A DNA stretch of 64,000 nucleotides from Phocoena phocoena (GCF_963924675.1 NC_089230.1:72469223-72533222), one strand, 5' to 3'; shown: positions 50,201 to 60,968, counted from the stretch's first letter. The notes: generated by a model not told the origin, from the sequence alone. A program made the numbers and translations.

Positions 50201-53200
50201 CATTGACCTTATCAAACTATTTCTTTGGGAGAGGTGTACTAACATTACTTACATTTAGTTTTTTGTTTTTTTTTTAAGAGAATTAGTGATTATTTTTGTT
50301 TGAAGGAGTTTCCTGGTCAGTTAAAAACTCCAGCCAAACGAGGCAGGGTATCAACTGACTAAACCTGTATGAATATTTAAAAACAGAGCTAATACCACTT
50401 TTATACCTTTTATCCTTAAATGCTAATTTCTCCAATTGGCTTCTCCAAATTATGTCATCCTCTGTTTTATTGAAGAACATCAGCTTCACTTTCCTTAAAA
50501 GAAAAAACAACAACAACTCAAAAAGTACTATTTCGATTATAGAATTAAAATTATGCATGAATGGAAAGTCTAAAAGTGAACTAGCATGAATGTTTTTTTA
50601 GTGCCAATTAGGTAACCAAAAATATCAAAAATAAAGGAATCAAGTAAATAAAACAGCTTGGAGTGGAGGAAGAAGAGTGAGAAATGACGACTGAGGGATA
50701 ACATGTCTGTTGAGGTCCACTAAGTATTTAATCAATTTAGAATACCTTCTACTAATCTAGCAGTCTTACAAGGGGTAGTAATTAAAGACAAAATGACATA
50801 CCTGAGACTGCGTATATGAGTCAAAGCATAACTCAGTACTTTAACCATTGGTGTGAAGCCTGTTCCCGCTGCCAATAAAAAGAGATCTTCCAAGTCTTGG
50901 AACTGGGATATTTTTAAATTGCCCTCGGGATTGCTTACAGAAACATAATCTCCTAAACAATGAAATATACATAAAATCAGGAAAAAAAAATGAGACCGTT
51001 AACCTAGCTGAATTAAGAACACGAGGAGAAACAGGTTGCATAATTATCAGCCTACATCTCAGTTTTTAAGGAATGTAAGGGGTTTTGAGAATACTCATTA
51101 GGCTCCCAAGTATGTCATTATACTCAAATTATCATTATAATCAAATTAATAATGAGATTTCATTATACTCCTTTCCCAATATTATTTTCCCAAATCAACT
51201 GGAGTCTCTAACATACAAACTATTGCCAAATATTTAACTACAAATTATCAATAAAGGTTTGATTGCTAAACTAAAACTAGGCACTTCAAAAGCAGAGTCC
51301 GAGTATACCTGTCTTGCACAGTATAGGGCGGAAAATACACATTCACTACTTACATACTGATTCTTAACCACAGTAATAAGCGTAGTAGGAGAGAAAATTG
51401 AAATGGAAATGTATTCTAATATCTTATGTTGTTAGTAAAAGTGCTAACTTTGCCTCCATCAAATCTCTGAAAATACCTATCAATTAAAACAAGAGCTGTT
51501 CTGCATTTAATTCCCATAAAGACAAAGCACGATCAGAAACTGTACTTGGGGCATGCTACTTCCAAATTTTCAATCAAACAGTTGAATAAACCCATTTCTG
51601 CTATGCAGTTGATATAATCGCTATGTACCACTCATATAAGAGAACTGTCTTTAGGACATTTCAGAAATTTTCAATGTAACTTTAAAAATACAAAATAAAG
51701 CTGACCATATTTTAAAAACAATTTCAAATGGTCTGGTTTATTTTTAAATGTTTGGATGCTCATAATTTTTCCCTTTTTTTGTCCATGGCAGGAGAGTAAG
51801 AATGTTGTAGTAATTGATGAGTTAAACATTAGAAAGTAACAGAAGCTCCTTGGTTATAGTTTGAAAGGGACCATAAGATCAGACATCCTCAGGAAAAAGT
51901 CAGCTGGTTGTTTACTAAAGCAGCCTCACAGAATGATATTAACTTGATAACTTTTGTCCACAGTCCAGTCCTTCCAATGTCATAAAATTGATTAGACTCA
52001 GGCAAGGACTTGATGCTAATGAGGTTCACAAGAGATTAAAGCACACATGCCAGAATGGCAATGGATTTTCAGCCTGACTACCTGCATCTAGTGACCTGAG
52101 CATTACATGCCCCATCCAGCGCATCTCATTCCCAGTACTGGAAGACCAAATATTTGGAACATTTGGCGGGGCAAAACAATCGTTTATAAGTTACTTGATG
52201 AACATGGAATTGAAACAAAGAAGTGGATAATTTTATAGGGTAGCTCACATAAGCTATAATGAGGCTTCATGAGTTATCACTGCTCTCATGAAGGCATCTC
52301 ATTCCCAGTATTGGAAGGGCATCTCCAGGGCATCTCATTCCCAGTATTGGAAGACCAGACCAGGGCATCTCATTCCCAGTATTGGAAGACCAAATATTTG
52401 GAACATTTGGAAGGGCAAAATCATCGTTTAAAAGTTGCTTGATGAACATGGAATTGAAACAAAGAAGTGGATAATTTTATAGGGTAGCTCACATAGGCCA
52501 TATTGAGGCTTCATGAGTTATCACTGCTCTAATGAAGGCATCTCATTCCCAGTATTGGAAGACCAAACATTTGGAACATTTGGAAGGGCAAAATCATCGT
52601 TTAAAAGTTGCTTGATGAACATGGAATTGAAACAAAGAAGTGGATAATTTTATAGGGTAGCTCACATAGGCCATATTGAGACTTCATGAGTTACCACTGC
52701 CATGCCAGTGTACAACCCTCTAGGTGGCACCACTATCTGTGCCATGACTAGTTCCCCTAGATGAAGTTGAAAAAACACTGATCTTGCTATTTTGGCTTTC
52801 CTTTCCCATGCTCTATGCTGACTGTCCACCCTGCTCTCTGCTACACGATCTCTATGGATAGGTTATAATACCATCAGTTAAGTTTCCAGCTGCTATATTA
52901 CAATCATGTTGTCAGTCCTTCGCAAGGTGATATCACCTTCACTAGATCTGTAGGTATTCCAAAATTCGTTAGGTTCACATTTATGTCCAATATTTTGATT
53001 TATGTAACCAAAGATGACTCATCACATCTATTATATGTGGACTGCTGAGCTTAACTTTCAGAGAGCAGCAAATTTTCTCTATTTCCAAATTTTCGTGATC
53101 TACTTCACTCGATATTACTGCTAATACTGTCTTAAAAGGGGAAGAGCTCTTTTATTGTTACGCAAAAGGCAGTGAAAAGTTGAAGACACAGAAAAAGGAG

Positions 53201-56057
53201 TAGAAACAGGAAGGGGGGCGGTCTCTAAATATTAGTAGATTTCCTTATAGTCCCTTTATTAATTCTCTCAAAGTACTTTTATTGAGAGCCTGTTATGCGC
53301 TAACTGCCCTGCTGGGTATGGAAAATACAAAGATAAGACATATCTATCCTTAAACTCAAAATCCTGTAAAGAAGGAATATTATTTATTCTTATCCTAGAT
53401 CAATGAACAAAGTGTTAGTTACCGAGGGGTTCAGAAGAGGGGGGAGGCTTCATAAAGTAAGTGATATTTTAAAAAAATATTTTTAAAAAGGTACTTGACA
53501 GGTAGAGAGAGGCATTCTAAAAAACTCAAGCACCTAAGAATGAGGATGACAAACCTCTGGACTAACTGATTAAGTCCTCTTCGTGACCTGCAAAGACTTG
53601 GATGCTTTTTCCAGCTTCACCTCTCACCATACAAAATCCTTGTGCTACTCAGGTAATGGAGACCCATCCAAGGCGTCAAAGCTGCAGAGCAACATGACTA
53701 AATCTATCACCAAGGCAGTATGGAAAAAGAACTGGAAAATGCAGATTAATAGAAAGATACCAGTTAGAGGCAACTGAGAGAGACCAATTACAGATTAAGA
53801 GAGAAATGATGAAGGCTTGATCTAAGAAGGTGGCAGAAGGGATAGAAAAGAAAGATTAAAAAGTCACTGAGAGGTAGACTCAATAAAACTTACTGACTGA
53901 CTGGATTGGGAAGGAGAAAATGGGAAGACGCAGCGATGACTCGAGTCTCCAGATTGGGTCGAGGATGAACAGTGATGCTGCGAATAACAGATGAGGAATA
54001 TGGAAGCAAGGATAGGTTGGTGGGACTAAGAGAACACGACTTTGGCCACAGACATGATGAGTTTAAGATATCTGACAGACTCCCACAGGGAAATAACTAA
54101 AAGAAACTGTAACATGTGATCCAATCCAGAACACAATCTAGGTTAAAAAATATATATACTAACCAATCTGAAGATGATCAAGCTCTGGTGTGAAGAGTCC
54201 AGCAGGGTAGATTTTGATCAAAAAGTAGATGTATTTATTGTTGGGAAGAACTGGTTCCTTGAACTCTGAGAATAAGGAATCAGATACGGGTGTATATGGC
54301 TTCACAATTTCAGTACCTGAAAAAAGTCACAACAAAGAAATTCAAATCTAAAAATCTAAATGAAGATGAAGCATACAAATTTTATGATGCTATCAGTATA
54401 TATTTAAAACTGTACACTTAATGTGAACTTAATTCTATGTTCTATATGTATGTAGTACATGTATATATACCCTAAACCTATCTGTGCTGAGATAATTTTA
54501 ACAAATCAGTAATCTACCCATAATATAAATAATCTGTTTTTATTAAGTGTGGCATAAGGTGATGGGGTTTTATGTTAATAAACTTAGACAACCATCTACA
54601 CCATCAACATGTAAGCTTTGTAATAGGCTACAACAAAAATGGCATTAAAAGTTTACACAGAGATGTGAGAAGGTACTTACATAATAATTTAAATTATACA
54701 CCAAATTTTTAAAAGATTTTATTTTATTTATTTATTTTTGGCCTCACCACACGGCATGCGGGATCTTAGTTCTCTGATCAGGGATCAAACCCGTGCCCCC
54801 TGAAGTGGAAGCATGCAGTCTTAACCACTGGACCACCAGGGAAGTCCCTATTTACCAAATTTTTAACAATGGATACCAATGGCCAGTGGGATCATTTGCG
54901 TTCCAGGAAGGGAAGAATTTCACTTTTTACTTTATATATTTTGAATTGTTTTAACAATTTAATATTTTATATATTACTTTGGTCACTGAAAAGAATGTTA
55001 ATCCAACTACTTCTAAGAATATAATAATAAAAAACAGGGTAAAATTAATAAGTCATATTTTAGCCAGCCAAATTCCAAAGAAAGAGGAGTCACAACATAT
55101 TTGAAAGACCAACATTTTATACATGTTTCCATCACATATACAAAAATTAATCTATATGTAAATTATAATACATTGACAATAACCACACTGGGGAAGATAC
55201 CAGCTATTGAATGATAACTTGGCATTAGTGATGATGAAGAGAAAAACTGAACAGTGCCATCATAATAAACCATAGTCACCAAATCCTGGCTGGTAGTCTG
55301 TGAGGCTGATTGCTGGAAAGGCTAGGAGTGTCATCTTCTGCAGTTTCAAAAGACTAAGAAGATGTCAGACATCGGTAAGAAAGGTATTTAAAACAAGTAA
55401 ATGAGGTAATTGCAGGACGAAAATGAGGGAAAAAGAATTGACACAGTAAGGAGTGTGTTTGCAGAGCTTCTTATACTAGCGGCACATGCCAGGAAATCAT
55501 TTATAATCATCCACTCATTTTCAGTTTTATAAATTCAACTTCATAAACGACAGACCCGTAAGCGGCAAAATAAGAGACGTTAGTGTGTGTTTCTGGCAGC
55601 TGTCTTCACGGAAGACCATCTGTGTGCTCCCTCACCTCTTTCCTTTAAGGCTTTGTTAGTAATAAATTACAGTGCTGGTGGCACTACCTCTGTGACTAGT
55701 GATAATTTCTTTGTTCATACAATGATGCAGCACAGCTATAGTTCCCACATGTAGGATCACTGCATCCACAAACCTAGAATCTGGCTATCACTAAGTCTAG
55801 CTGCCCATAAACATTTTATTAATAACCTAAATGGGCGCTTCCTCGAGAGATTAGTACTGACTCCGAACTGCTTATCAAAGAAGAAAATGTTTCCGCAAAG
55901 CCTCTGCTTGCCTTACCTGTAATAGTTAGCTTGAAGTAAACATGTAGCCCAGTTGGCACCTGAAGATGTGTGCTTGGTGGCAGCATCAAGCAGAAAAGCT
56001 TCGTATCATGAGTCACGTCTTCCTTGGAAATTAACTGGCACTTTCTGTAGTACAAAC
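38870..56057 (-). CDS. CYB5R4: CYB5R4 (NCB5OR), last six coding exons, partial gene
   Basis: Cytochrome b5 reductase 4 is a soluble, ER-associated flavohaem oxidoreductase with cytochrome b5, CS and NADH/FAD reductase domains; it moves electrons from NADH via FAD to haem and has been linked to fatty-acid desaturation and redox balance. Only the reductase domain is here. Six minus-strand exons join in frame with intron lengths of 1600, 3211, 308, 8902 and 2415 bp. The joined product reads from GLYYRKCQLISKEDV through KPYTPVS (FAD), GTGFTPM (NADH) and CICGPMPF to SKDEIHSFTA and stop. This matches the known C-terminal region of mammalian CYB5R4 nearly residue for residue. No frameshift or premature stop is visible, so the gene looks functional. 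The start codon, promoter and haem-binding exons are outside the window. Coding totals 752 bases including the stop. Confidence 0.96.
39219..39438 (-). mobile_element. CHR-type SINE in CYB5R4 last intron
   Basis: Reverse complement begins GGGGCTTCCCTGGTGGCACA. TCTTTTGGGT flanks it at 39209-39218 and 39439-39448. Confidence 0.93.
39474..39495. repeat. (TC)n microsatellite
   Basis: About nine TC units. Confidence 0.8.
40101..40241 (+). mobile_element. short tRNA-derived SINE
   Basis: GGGGACTTCCCTGGCGGTCC start, GGTTCGACCCCTGGTTGGGG B-box region, GGCCAAAAAAAAGG and TAAATAAATAAAA tail. Imperfect target-site duplication AAAATAGTGCTGAA / AAAATGCTGCTGAA at 40087-40100 and 40242-40255. Confidence 0.88.
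40255..40460 (-). repeat. MIR-family fragment
   Basis: GTGCTAAGCATTGCACC, TTATTCCCTCGGACAGGTG and TGGTGGAGCTGGGATACCAACCC match reverse-complement MIR. Confidence 0.6.
41340..41504 (-). CDS. CYB5R4: CYB5R4 exon with CGP motif
   Basis: 165 bp. Acceptor TTTTCTCCAG, donor AA|GTGAGT. It reads FDLEFVLSVPTSEWNGKRG, then YISPALLSEFLKRSLDTSK and VLICICGPMPFTEQGM. CGPxxF is the NADH-contacting cysteine loop near the C-terminus. The intron upstream is 8.9 kb and contains a SINE-L1 chimera, a MER20 and L2 fragments. The exon ends with AA, completed to Lys by the final exon. Confidence 0.96.
42270..42455 (+). repeat. L2 3' end
   Basis: CATTAGACCAGAAACTCCATGAGAGCAGGGACCATG, CACTGCACCCCTAGTGGC and AGGAGGCACTCAAAC match L2. 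Confidence 0.7.
43195..43310 (+). repeat. L2-like fragment
   Basis: GCTCCATGAGGCCAGAGTCCTGGCCTGTCTTGTTCATACTG and ACTTGATGAATGA match the L2 end. Confidence 0.6.
44250..44295. repeat. (GA)n microsatellite
   Basis: GAGAGA repeats broken by AATGAGAGAGGGAGAGG. Confidence 0.9.
45145..45650 (+). mobile_element. SINE joined to an L1 3' end (chimeric insertion)
   Basis: 45145-45517 is a long CHR-type SINE (GGGACTTCCCTGGTGGCACAG to an A tail). It is followed at once by 45518-45650, a 5'-truncated L1 3' end (CTGGGAACTGTATTCAATACC to ATCAACTATACTTCAG). A near-identical direct repeat brackets the pair: CCAAGAAACACACCCCTG starting at 45128 and CCAAAAAAACACCACCCCTG starting at 45656. One duplication around both parts suggests a single insertion made by template switching. 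Confidence 0.65.
46095..46345 (+). mobile_element. MER20 hAT MITE
   Basis: GCGCTACTGGCAGTTTGGGCAGGATAATTCTTTGC, CTGTCTTGTGCACTGGAGG, CTCTACCCACTAGGTGCCAG, GTTACAATCAAAAACG and CATAAATGTCCCCTAGGG are MER20 landmarks in order. MER20 copies have elsewhere been linked to enhancer use; nothing here shows that. Confidence 0.82.
46447..46535. repeat. (TG)n/(GA)n simple repeat
   Basis: Interrupted GTGTGT run passing into GAGAGAGAGGGAGAGAAAGAG. Confidence 0.85.
47340..47465 (-). repeat. MIR-family fragment
   Basis: CCCTATGACAGATGGAAAAACTGAAACTCC, AAGTGACTTGCCCGAGGTCACAGG. Confidence 0.7.
48066..48136. repeat. imperfect 35-36 bp tandem duplication
   Basis: Two units beginning AAGGCCT(C/T)TG(T/C)GTTT and ending GAGGGTCTGACCC(C/T), at 48066-48100 and 48101-48136. 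Confidence 0.75.
48545..48670 (-). mobile_element. L1 3' end fragment
   Basis: CTTTTTATTTTACATTGGAGTATAGTTG, CAACGTTGTGTTAGTTACAGG and AAAGTGATTCAGTTATACG in plus view are reverse-complement L1. Confidence 0.8.
48950..49150 (-). repeat. MIR-family fragment
   Basis: GCATTTGCACTATCTTCTCTAGTCCTCACAACAGGCTTATGAAG and AAAGGGACAGGCCCACAGAG. Confidence 0.6.
50407..50493 (-). CDS. CYB5R4: CYB5R4 exon, NADH-binding domain
   Basis: 87 bp. Acceptor TCTTTTAAG, donor AAAAG|GTATAA. It reads (R)KVKLMFFNKTEDDIIW followed by RSQLEKLAFKDK(R). KLMFFNKTEDDIIWR is the NADH-domain strand and turn characteristic of the family (the position of VRLLFANQTEEDILLR in other reductases). The exon starts on the third base of an Arg codon and ends with two bases of an Arg codon, completed as AGA by the exon at 41504. 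Confidence 0.96.
50802..50952 (-). CDS. CYB5R4: CYB5R4 exon with NADH motif GTGFTPM
   Basis: 151 bp. Acceptor TTGTTTAG, donor CAG|GTATGT. It reads GDYVSVSNPEGNLKISQFQ, then DLEDLFLLAAGTGFTPMVK and VLSYALTHIRSLR. GTGFTPM is the GxGxxP-type nucleotide-binding turn at the FAD/NADH domain junction. The exon ends with AG, completed to an Arg codon by the first G of the next exon after a very short 308-bp intron. An apparent stop seen if the exon is read from 50952 in the wrong phase (TAA in GTTTCTGTAAGC) is not in the real frame. Confidence 0.96.
52121..52699. repeat. 173-bp tandem repeat (three units) with a 35-bp sub-repeat
   Basis: Units start at GCATCTCATTCCCAGTA: 52121, 52365 and 52538, spacing 173 bp within each full unit. 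Between unit 1 and unit 2 there are two extra partial units starting at 52294 and 52330 (36 and 35 bp). Unit 1 differs from the others at several sites, while units 2 and 3 are almost identical, so the last duplication is recent. It lies in the 3.2-kb CYB5R4 intron between exons at 54164 and 50952. It resembles no repeat family I know. Confidence 0.92.
53270..53400 (-). repeat. old repeat fragment, L2/MIR3-like
   Basis: ACTTTTATTGAGAGCCTGTTATGCGCTAACTGCCC and GGGTATGGAAAATACAAAGATAAGACA. Confidence 0.5.
54164..54316 (-). CDS. CYB5R4: CYB5R4 exon with FAD motif KPYTPVS
   Basis: 153 bp. Acceptor TTTTTTCAG, donor G|GTTAGT. It translates as GTEIVKPYTPVSDSLFSEF, then KEPVLPNNKYIYFLIKIYP and AGLFTPELDHLQIG. 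KPYTPVS is the flavin-contacting RxYTxx(S/T) signature of the b5 reductase family; this paralogue has Lys in place of the usual Arg. The exon starts with the last two bases of a Gly codon and ends with the first base of the next Gly codon, completed by the downstream exon. Confidence 0.96.
54713..54853 (-). mobile_element. short tRNA-derived SINE with 13-bp target-site duplication
   Basis: Reverse complement starts GGGACTTCCCTGGTGGTCCA. ACCAAATTTTTAA is exact at 54700-54712 and 54854-54866. It lies in the intron upstream of the KPYTPVS exon. Confidence 0.92.
55917..56057 (-). CDS. CYB5R4: CYB5R4 exon, start of FAD-binding domain
   Basis: 141 bp. On the minus strand a CTTTCTAG acceptor precedes GT TTG TAC TAC, read GLYYRKCQLISKEDV, and the exon ends ATT ACA G before a GTAAGG donor. 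It encodes the first strands of the ferredoxin-reductase-like FAD barrel (residues LFCLMLPPSTHLQVP). Near its end the protein reads PTGLHVYFKLTITG. Cytochrome b5 reductases usually have Gln in the GQH turn, here Leu (codon CTA), and Pro is replaced by Thr in KLTITG. The exon begins and ends inside a Gly codon, so phase is kept on both sides. The next exon upstream was not found in the remaining 7.9 kb. Confidence 0.95.
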
Positions 56058-57095
56058 CTAGAAAGTGATTCATTTTCTCTTAGTGAGGAATAAATTAAAT
56101 AAGCAGTACTCTCAGACCTACCACGCAAAAACACAGGCTCAGCTTTTGCTCTTTAGGGAGCTTGAGTTTCACTAACAGGCCTGTGACATTTAAAAAATTT
56201 GTCAGTAATTTGAAAATCTTATAGTGTTAGTTTTCTCCATTTTATTTCCTGCGATATCCATTTTCTAAAACCTGTAAGTACTTCTGTAATTTGAAAAATA
56301 AGCTCTATAAAATGAGTGTTATTTTCTCATGTCTGTTGTTATAGCATGTTAAAACCATTACAGCCTAAGAAATTAAAGTCTAGTTTATTTCTTCTTAAAT
56401 TTACTTTTAAAAATAATTCCATCCTTTAAGCCTATAACAGCTACATAATTAAATTGTAGATGTGAAAAATATTTGATAATCAACAAACTCATTCTAAATT
56501 CTTTTCTTACAGAATGGAAAAGTCCGGAAACTCAAATATTTAAGGTTTAACAATACCAGCACTATTCAATAACTTAGAAATATTTCTTTGATAAAGGCAG
56601 GAAAAATACATTCTTGTGTCTCTATATATGTGTATTATATATACACAAACAAAATTCATATGTATATGAATTATAGAACATTTCAATGGTCAAAAAATGA
56701 TTAAAACAAAAAATAAACTTAGGTTTAAGGGTGTAAGTTCTGATTATCTGGAAAATTAATTTAAGTGAAAAACCGAAGATGCCAAGTTTGTGGTACTAAA
56801 ATACAAATAAACGAAAGGAATCAAGTATTTCTATAAATACGGGAAATATTTGAAATTAATACCCTAAGCTCAGGAAATATTATTTGTATACAGAGCAAAA
56901 TAATACCACTTGGATTGGAAGATCTTGTTACAGAAGTTCTGAAAGCATGAATATTTTCACTTGTAAATTTTCTTTCGGATGTAAACAGCATGCCAGAGTA
57001 GACTTTGTTTCATAATTTCCTCTCTTTATAAAATAGCATTTACAGAGATGTCAGGAATTAATCCTAATAAAGCATCTTATTATCCTAATTATGCT

Positions 57096-57313
57096 TTTTT
57101 TTTTTTTTTTTTTTTTTTTTGCCGTACACAGGCCTCTCACTGTTGTGGCCTCTCCTGTTGCGGAGCACAGGCTCCGGATGCGCAGGCTCAGCGGCCATGG
57201 CTCACGGGCCCAGCCGCTCCGTGGCACGTGGGATCTTCCCGGACCGGGGCACGAACCCGTGTCCCCTGCATCGGCAGGCGGACTCTCAACCACTGCGCCA
57301 CCAGGGAAGCCCC
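57096..57313 (-). mobile_element. CHR-type SINE
   Basis: Reverse complement GGGGCTTCCCTGGTGGCGCAG start; about 25-base poly-T left end. TATGCT flanks at 57090-57095 and 57314-57319. Confidence 0.93.
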
Positions 57314-58806
57314 TATGCTCTTTTTTTTAACCTAAAAATATTTAAGTAGGTGCAGAAAGATTTACTCCAGACCTTAGGATGTGAAGGTCCTACATCAAAT
57401 AATGAATGGTTAGTGGAAAACTAAAATTCACATAGAATCCTAAGAAATCATTTTGGCCACAGTTTCATCCAATCCTTTTCTTCCCTTGTCCCTTTTGCTC
57501 CCAAAGAACCTGGTCACTAAATCTTTCCATCTGTCACCATGGTAGCTCGGTATGCACATAAACTTTAGAGTGCATCGTTGCCAGGGCAAAGCTTAGACCA
57601 GATTACAGCTAAGGGTACCGCCCCAGAGTTATCCAGGAAGGCCTAATCCAGTACGGGCCCGACGAAGGATCGGAGGACCTAGGCTCACCCCCAAGAAGAA
57701 ATGAAGGTTCAAACGACCTCCTTATCCCTTCCTCTAGACCTTCCTGGGACCCGGAGTGGTAATACAATATGAGACCCCCATCTATATGTCTAAATATGTG
57801 AAAGTTATAAATCAGACAAATAACTGCTAAATAAAATATGTTCTACGCTACACATTGAAATATACTTTCATAATGACCTAGAAGGCTAGGCTCGAATTCA
57901 GCATTCTTCACCTCCTCAGAGTTCCACACAGGAAGATGGCGGAGGGGTGACAGCAGCACCCCCTTGACTGCCTATGGCCTGACCCCCCTCTCCTCAGCCC
58001 CACTGTCTGACCCTGAGTGGAGCCTTGTGCAGGTGTGGGCGCACCAGCCCTTATGTTAAGGCTCATCTACATGCTCTCTCCATAAACAGCCTTGGCCACT
58101 TCCTGGATAGAAGCGGATTTGGGGCCATTTGGGCAGGGAATTCTGGGGTTCCAGATACCTGGAGGGCAGTGGTGAAGGAAAGCGCCTGAACTCCAGGTGG
58201 ATAATTCTTCACCTTGCACACTCCTCGTCCTGTGGGAGCCGTGCAGCTGGAGGAGAGCCCTTGTGTTTTCCTCCAAGCACGGAGTCCAGGGCAGGTGCCC
58301 CTCCTGACAATTTCACCTCCAGCCTTTACCAGAAAGGATTTGCTACAGTAAGTATGCACCTCTTTGACTATACTTAAAACACAAGGAAACTCAGCGTTCC
58401 ACTGACTGACTGGCTTTCCTTGTTAGAGAATTAACACAGTATTCCTGCTATTTAACACCACTGAGATAATTTCAACATCTTACCGATAAAATAATAAAAC
58501 TGCCATAATTTCACAAGGACGTGCTAACAACAGGTTCTAAAAGTCTTACGGAAAACTTAAGAATGTTTTCGTCTTTCAGTTGCACTGAGGAGAGAAGTAT
58601 CACAGGCATGGACCTGAAAAATGGGGGAGAAGGTGTATAAAGCAGATGCACTGACGACTTCAGCCTGGATAATGCCTGTATTGAAGTGTCAGGTTTTTGG
58701 TTTTATAAGCATAATTATACAAGAAAATGAGAAACTGAAGATAAATATGAGATGGTGAAACAAAAACATGACAGAAAACTGTCTGTCCAGAAACCTCACT
58801 TCTTTT

Positions 58807-58872
58807 TTTTTTAATTTTTATTGAAGTATAGTTGATCTTCAATGTTTCAGGTGTACAGCAAAGTGATTCAGT

Positions 58873-58903
<31 letters not shown>

Positions 58904-59045
58904 ACACACACACATTCTTTTTCAGGTTCTTTTCCATTATAGGTTATTACAAGATATTGAATGTATTTCCCTATGCTACGTAGTAGAGGTCCTTGTTGTT
59001 TACCTATTTTACATACAGTGGTATGTATCTGTTAATCCCACATTA
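58807..59045 (-). mobile_element. L1 3' end
   Basis: TTTATTGAAGTATAGTTGATC, GTACAGCAAAGTGATTCAGTTATA, a TA/CA array at 58874-58914 and TAGTAGAGGTCCTTGTTG. ACTTCTTTT flanks at 58798-58806 and 59046-59054. Confidence 0.85.
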
Positions 59046-59311
59046 ACTTCTTTTAATAACATACATATAATATTGAGACATTCAGCGTGACACTGAAATG
59101 CTGAGGATAATATGATAATTTGGGTATCCTATTTTCTTCTCGTTGAAAAGAAACTATAGCTTTCCTTCTAAAGAGTAGACTTTCACAGGCTAAAATAAAG
59201 ACAAAGCTCAGTGGGAGAGAGACGTGGAAGAGAGCACTGGACTGGGAGTCCATACTGCCTTCAACCTGTCCTTCGGATCCTTCCTGCTCCTAGTACACTT
59301 TCTGTTTCTCT

Positions 59312-59412
59312 GGCCATGCTACACGGCAGGCGGGACCTCGGTTCCCACACCAGGGATGGAACCTGTGCCCGCTGCAGTGAAAGTGCAGAGTGCTAACCAC
59401 TGGAATTCCCCC
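59312..59412 (-). mobile_element. short tRNA-derived SINE, diverged
   Basis: CTCTGGCCATGCTACACGGC, GGTTCCCACACCAGGGATGG and CTAACCACTGGAATTCCCCC in plus view. Confidence 0.8.
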
Positions 59413-59845
59413 TAGTACACTGTTAAAGCACCTATCCACGCTCATTTTCCCTGCTGGAAGCAGGGGCTAACAGAAGATAAACGGCTTGCCCAAGATCACA
59501 GAGTCGCTTGAGAAGATGTGGACGGGGCAACAAGTTATGAGAGTTTCTCGCCCCAACTCATAGGCCTTGTTCAAAGAGTTTGAGAATCATCGTTCTAGAA
59601 TAGTACATCGTTCTTTAGCATCTTCCTCCTTATTTCGACCACATCGGTTCAAGCATAAATGTTTATAGATTATCCCTCCACCCTTTACAACTCCCTACTA
59701 ACTATTTAATGTCCAAATTAAGGAACCAGTTCAGCAAGTCACCATCCATCCCAGGTACATCTCTTCTTCAACATCCCCAATTCCTACCGTTCTGATCAAC
59801 CACAGGTTTTCTTAGCACTCTTTACTACTTTCAATTACCTAAATA

Positions 59846-60258
59846 CAGGTGTCCCCCGCTTTTCGAAATTTCCCTTATCTTTTATGAAAAATCTACATTA
59901 GTACCTGTTTTTCCTAACTGAAAGAAATCCAAAGAGGATTTTCACTTTTATGAAAAACGGTGAAAAGGGAAAATAGCATTCAGCATTTGTTTTGCAGTGA
60001 GCTGTTACGGAGGCAGCACGCACCCCGAGCAGATAGAGTAGCACCCCAAGCTCCTTCCCCGGGAACTACACTGAGCATCTCGGCATCAAGCCGCCATAAC
60101 TTTGAACTGTGCCCGTGAGCGTCTGCACTTTGTCTCAGTTTACCTTGTGCATCCGTGAGCTAGATGTGTCCTAGGGTAACTGCTTCTTCCCTTTACACCA
60201 TTTCCACTTACGAAAGATTCCATAGGAAGGCTCTACTTTTGGATAGTGGGGAAACCTG
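59846..60258 (+). mobile_element. mariner/pogo-type MITE, complete
   Basis: 413 bp between TA dinucleotides at 59844-59845 and 60259-60260. Ends are inverted repeats: CAGGTGTCCCCC on the left, GGGGAAACCTG on the right. Internal arms also pair partly. A second copy is at 3109-3870. Confidence 0.82.
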
Positions 60259-60968
60259 TATGATTTATTTACCTCCTAATTTGCAATCTACCTCTACTCA
60301 TGTCTTCCTCTACGATCTTCCTGAACCAACACAGGGCAACCAGTTAGTGGAACTACACGCTTAAAAAATGCTCCAATGGAAAATAAATAACCCCAAACAT
60401 CAACACTAACATCTACAATATTTAAAAATATATTGATATACATACCTAGATATGTCCACGCAGAAAAACCCACAACCTACAGCCATTCAATTCAATAGAC
60501 ATTCCATTTAGAAACTGGGTTATGTAAGGAGGGAAATCCAATATTACATTAACACCTTGGAAGAGGCTCAGAGCAAGACATGATATTGTCTCTTAACTCA
60601 ATTTTATCAGATGCCTGAAAGGGTGAAGCCATATGTTGCTGAGACCACTCTGGTTTCCGGAACTTATTAAGGTTGAATAGAAAGCCTGCACACTTGAGGG
60701 GCCTTGCCCTGGGAGACATTTTTCATATGATGTGGTGATGGACTGGAGAGCTATTAATGACTGAATGAGATTCTAGTAAAGCGCCGGTTTCTTCTTAGCT
60801 GTGTATCATTTGATATAAATGGTTCACGGCCAGAGACCAGGGGCTGGGCTGTGAGATAAGAGAAAATCTATATATTGGCCTCTGCCCCCGGTTCCTGGCA
60901 CAGAGTTCCTAAAACTCTTATAATATCCTAAGTGATAAGAACAGTAGGAGCAACTCTTGTCTTTTACA

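Larger units (their letters stand above)
41505..50406 (-). other. CYB5R4 8.9-kb intron
   Basis: Bounded by the exons at 50407 and 41504. Besides the repeats listed separately, 41.5-42.1, 43.4-44.2, 44.8-45.1, 46.5-47.2, 47.5-48.0 and 49.2-50.4 kb show no gene or recognisable element. A purine-rich, GC-richer patch at 48.2-48.32 kb gives minus-strand open frames of low-complexity Ser/Leu/Pro composition that are not convincing as coding. Confidence 0.7.

Noticed and set aside
50841..51041. Apparent premature stop in the CYB5R4 exon at 50802-50952
   Set aside because: The stop is only in the wrong phase; the frame set by the upstream exon is open throughout and matches the protein.
58063..58377. 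Overlapping frames of 98, 69 and 82 residues and a CTACAG/GTAAGTATG-like donor on the plus strand
   Set aside because: No recognisable protein, no partner exon and opposite frames equally open. Left as intronic sequence.
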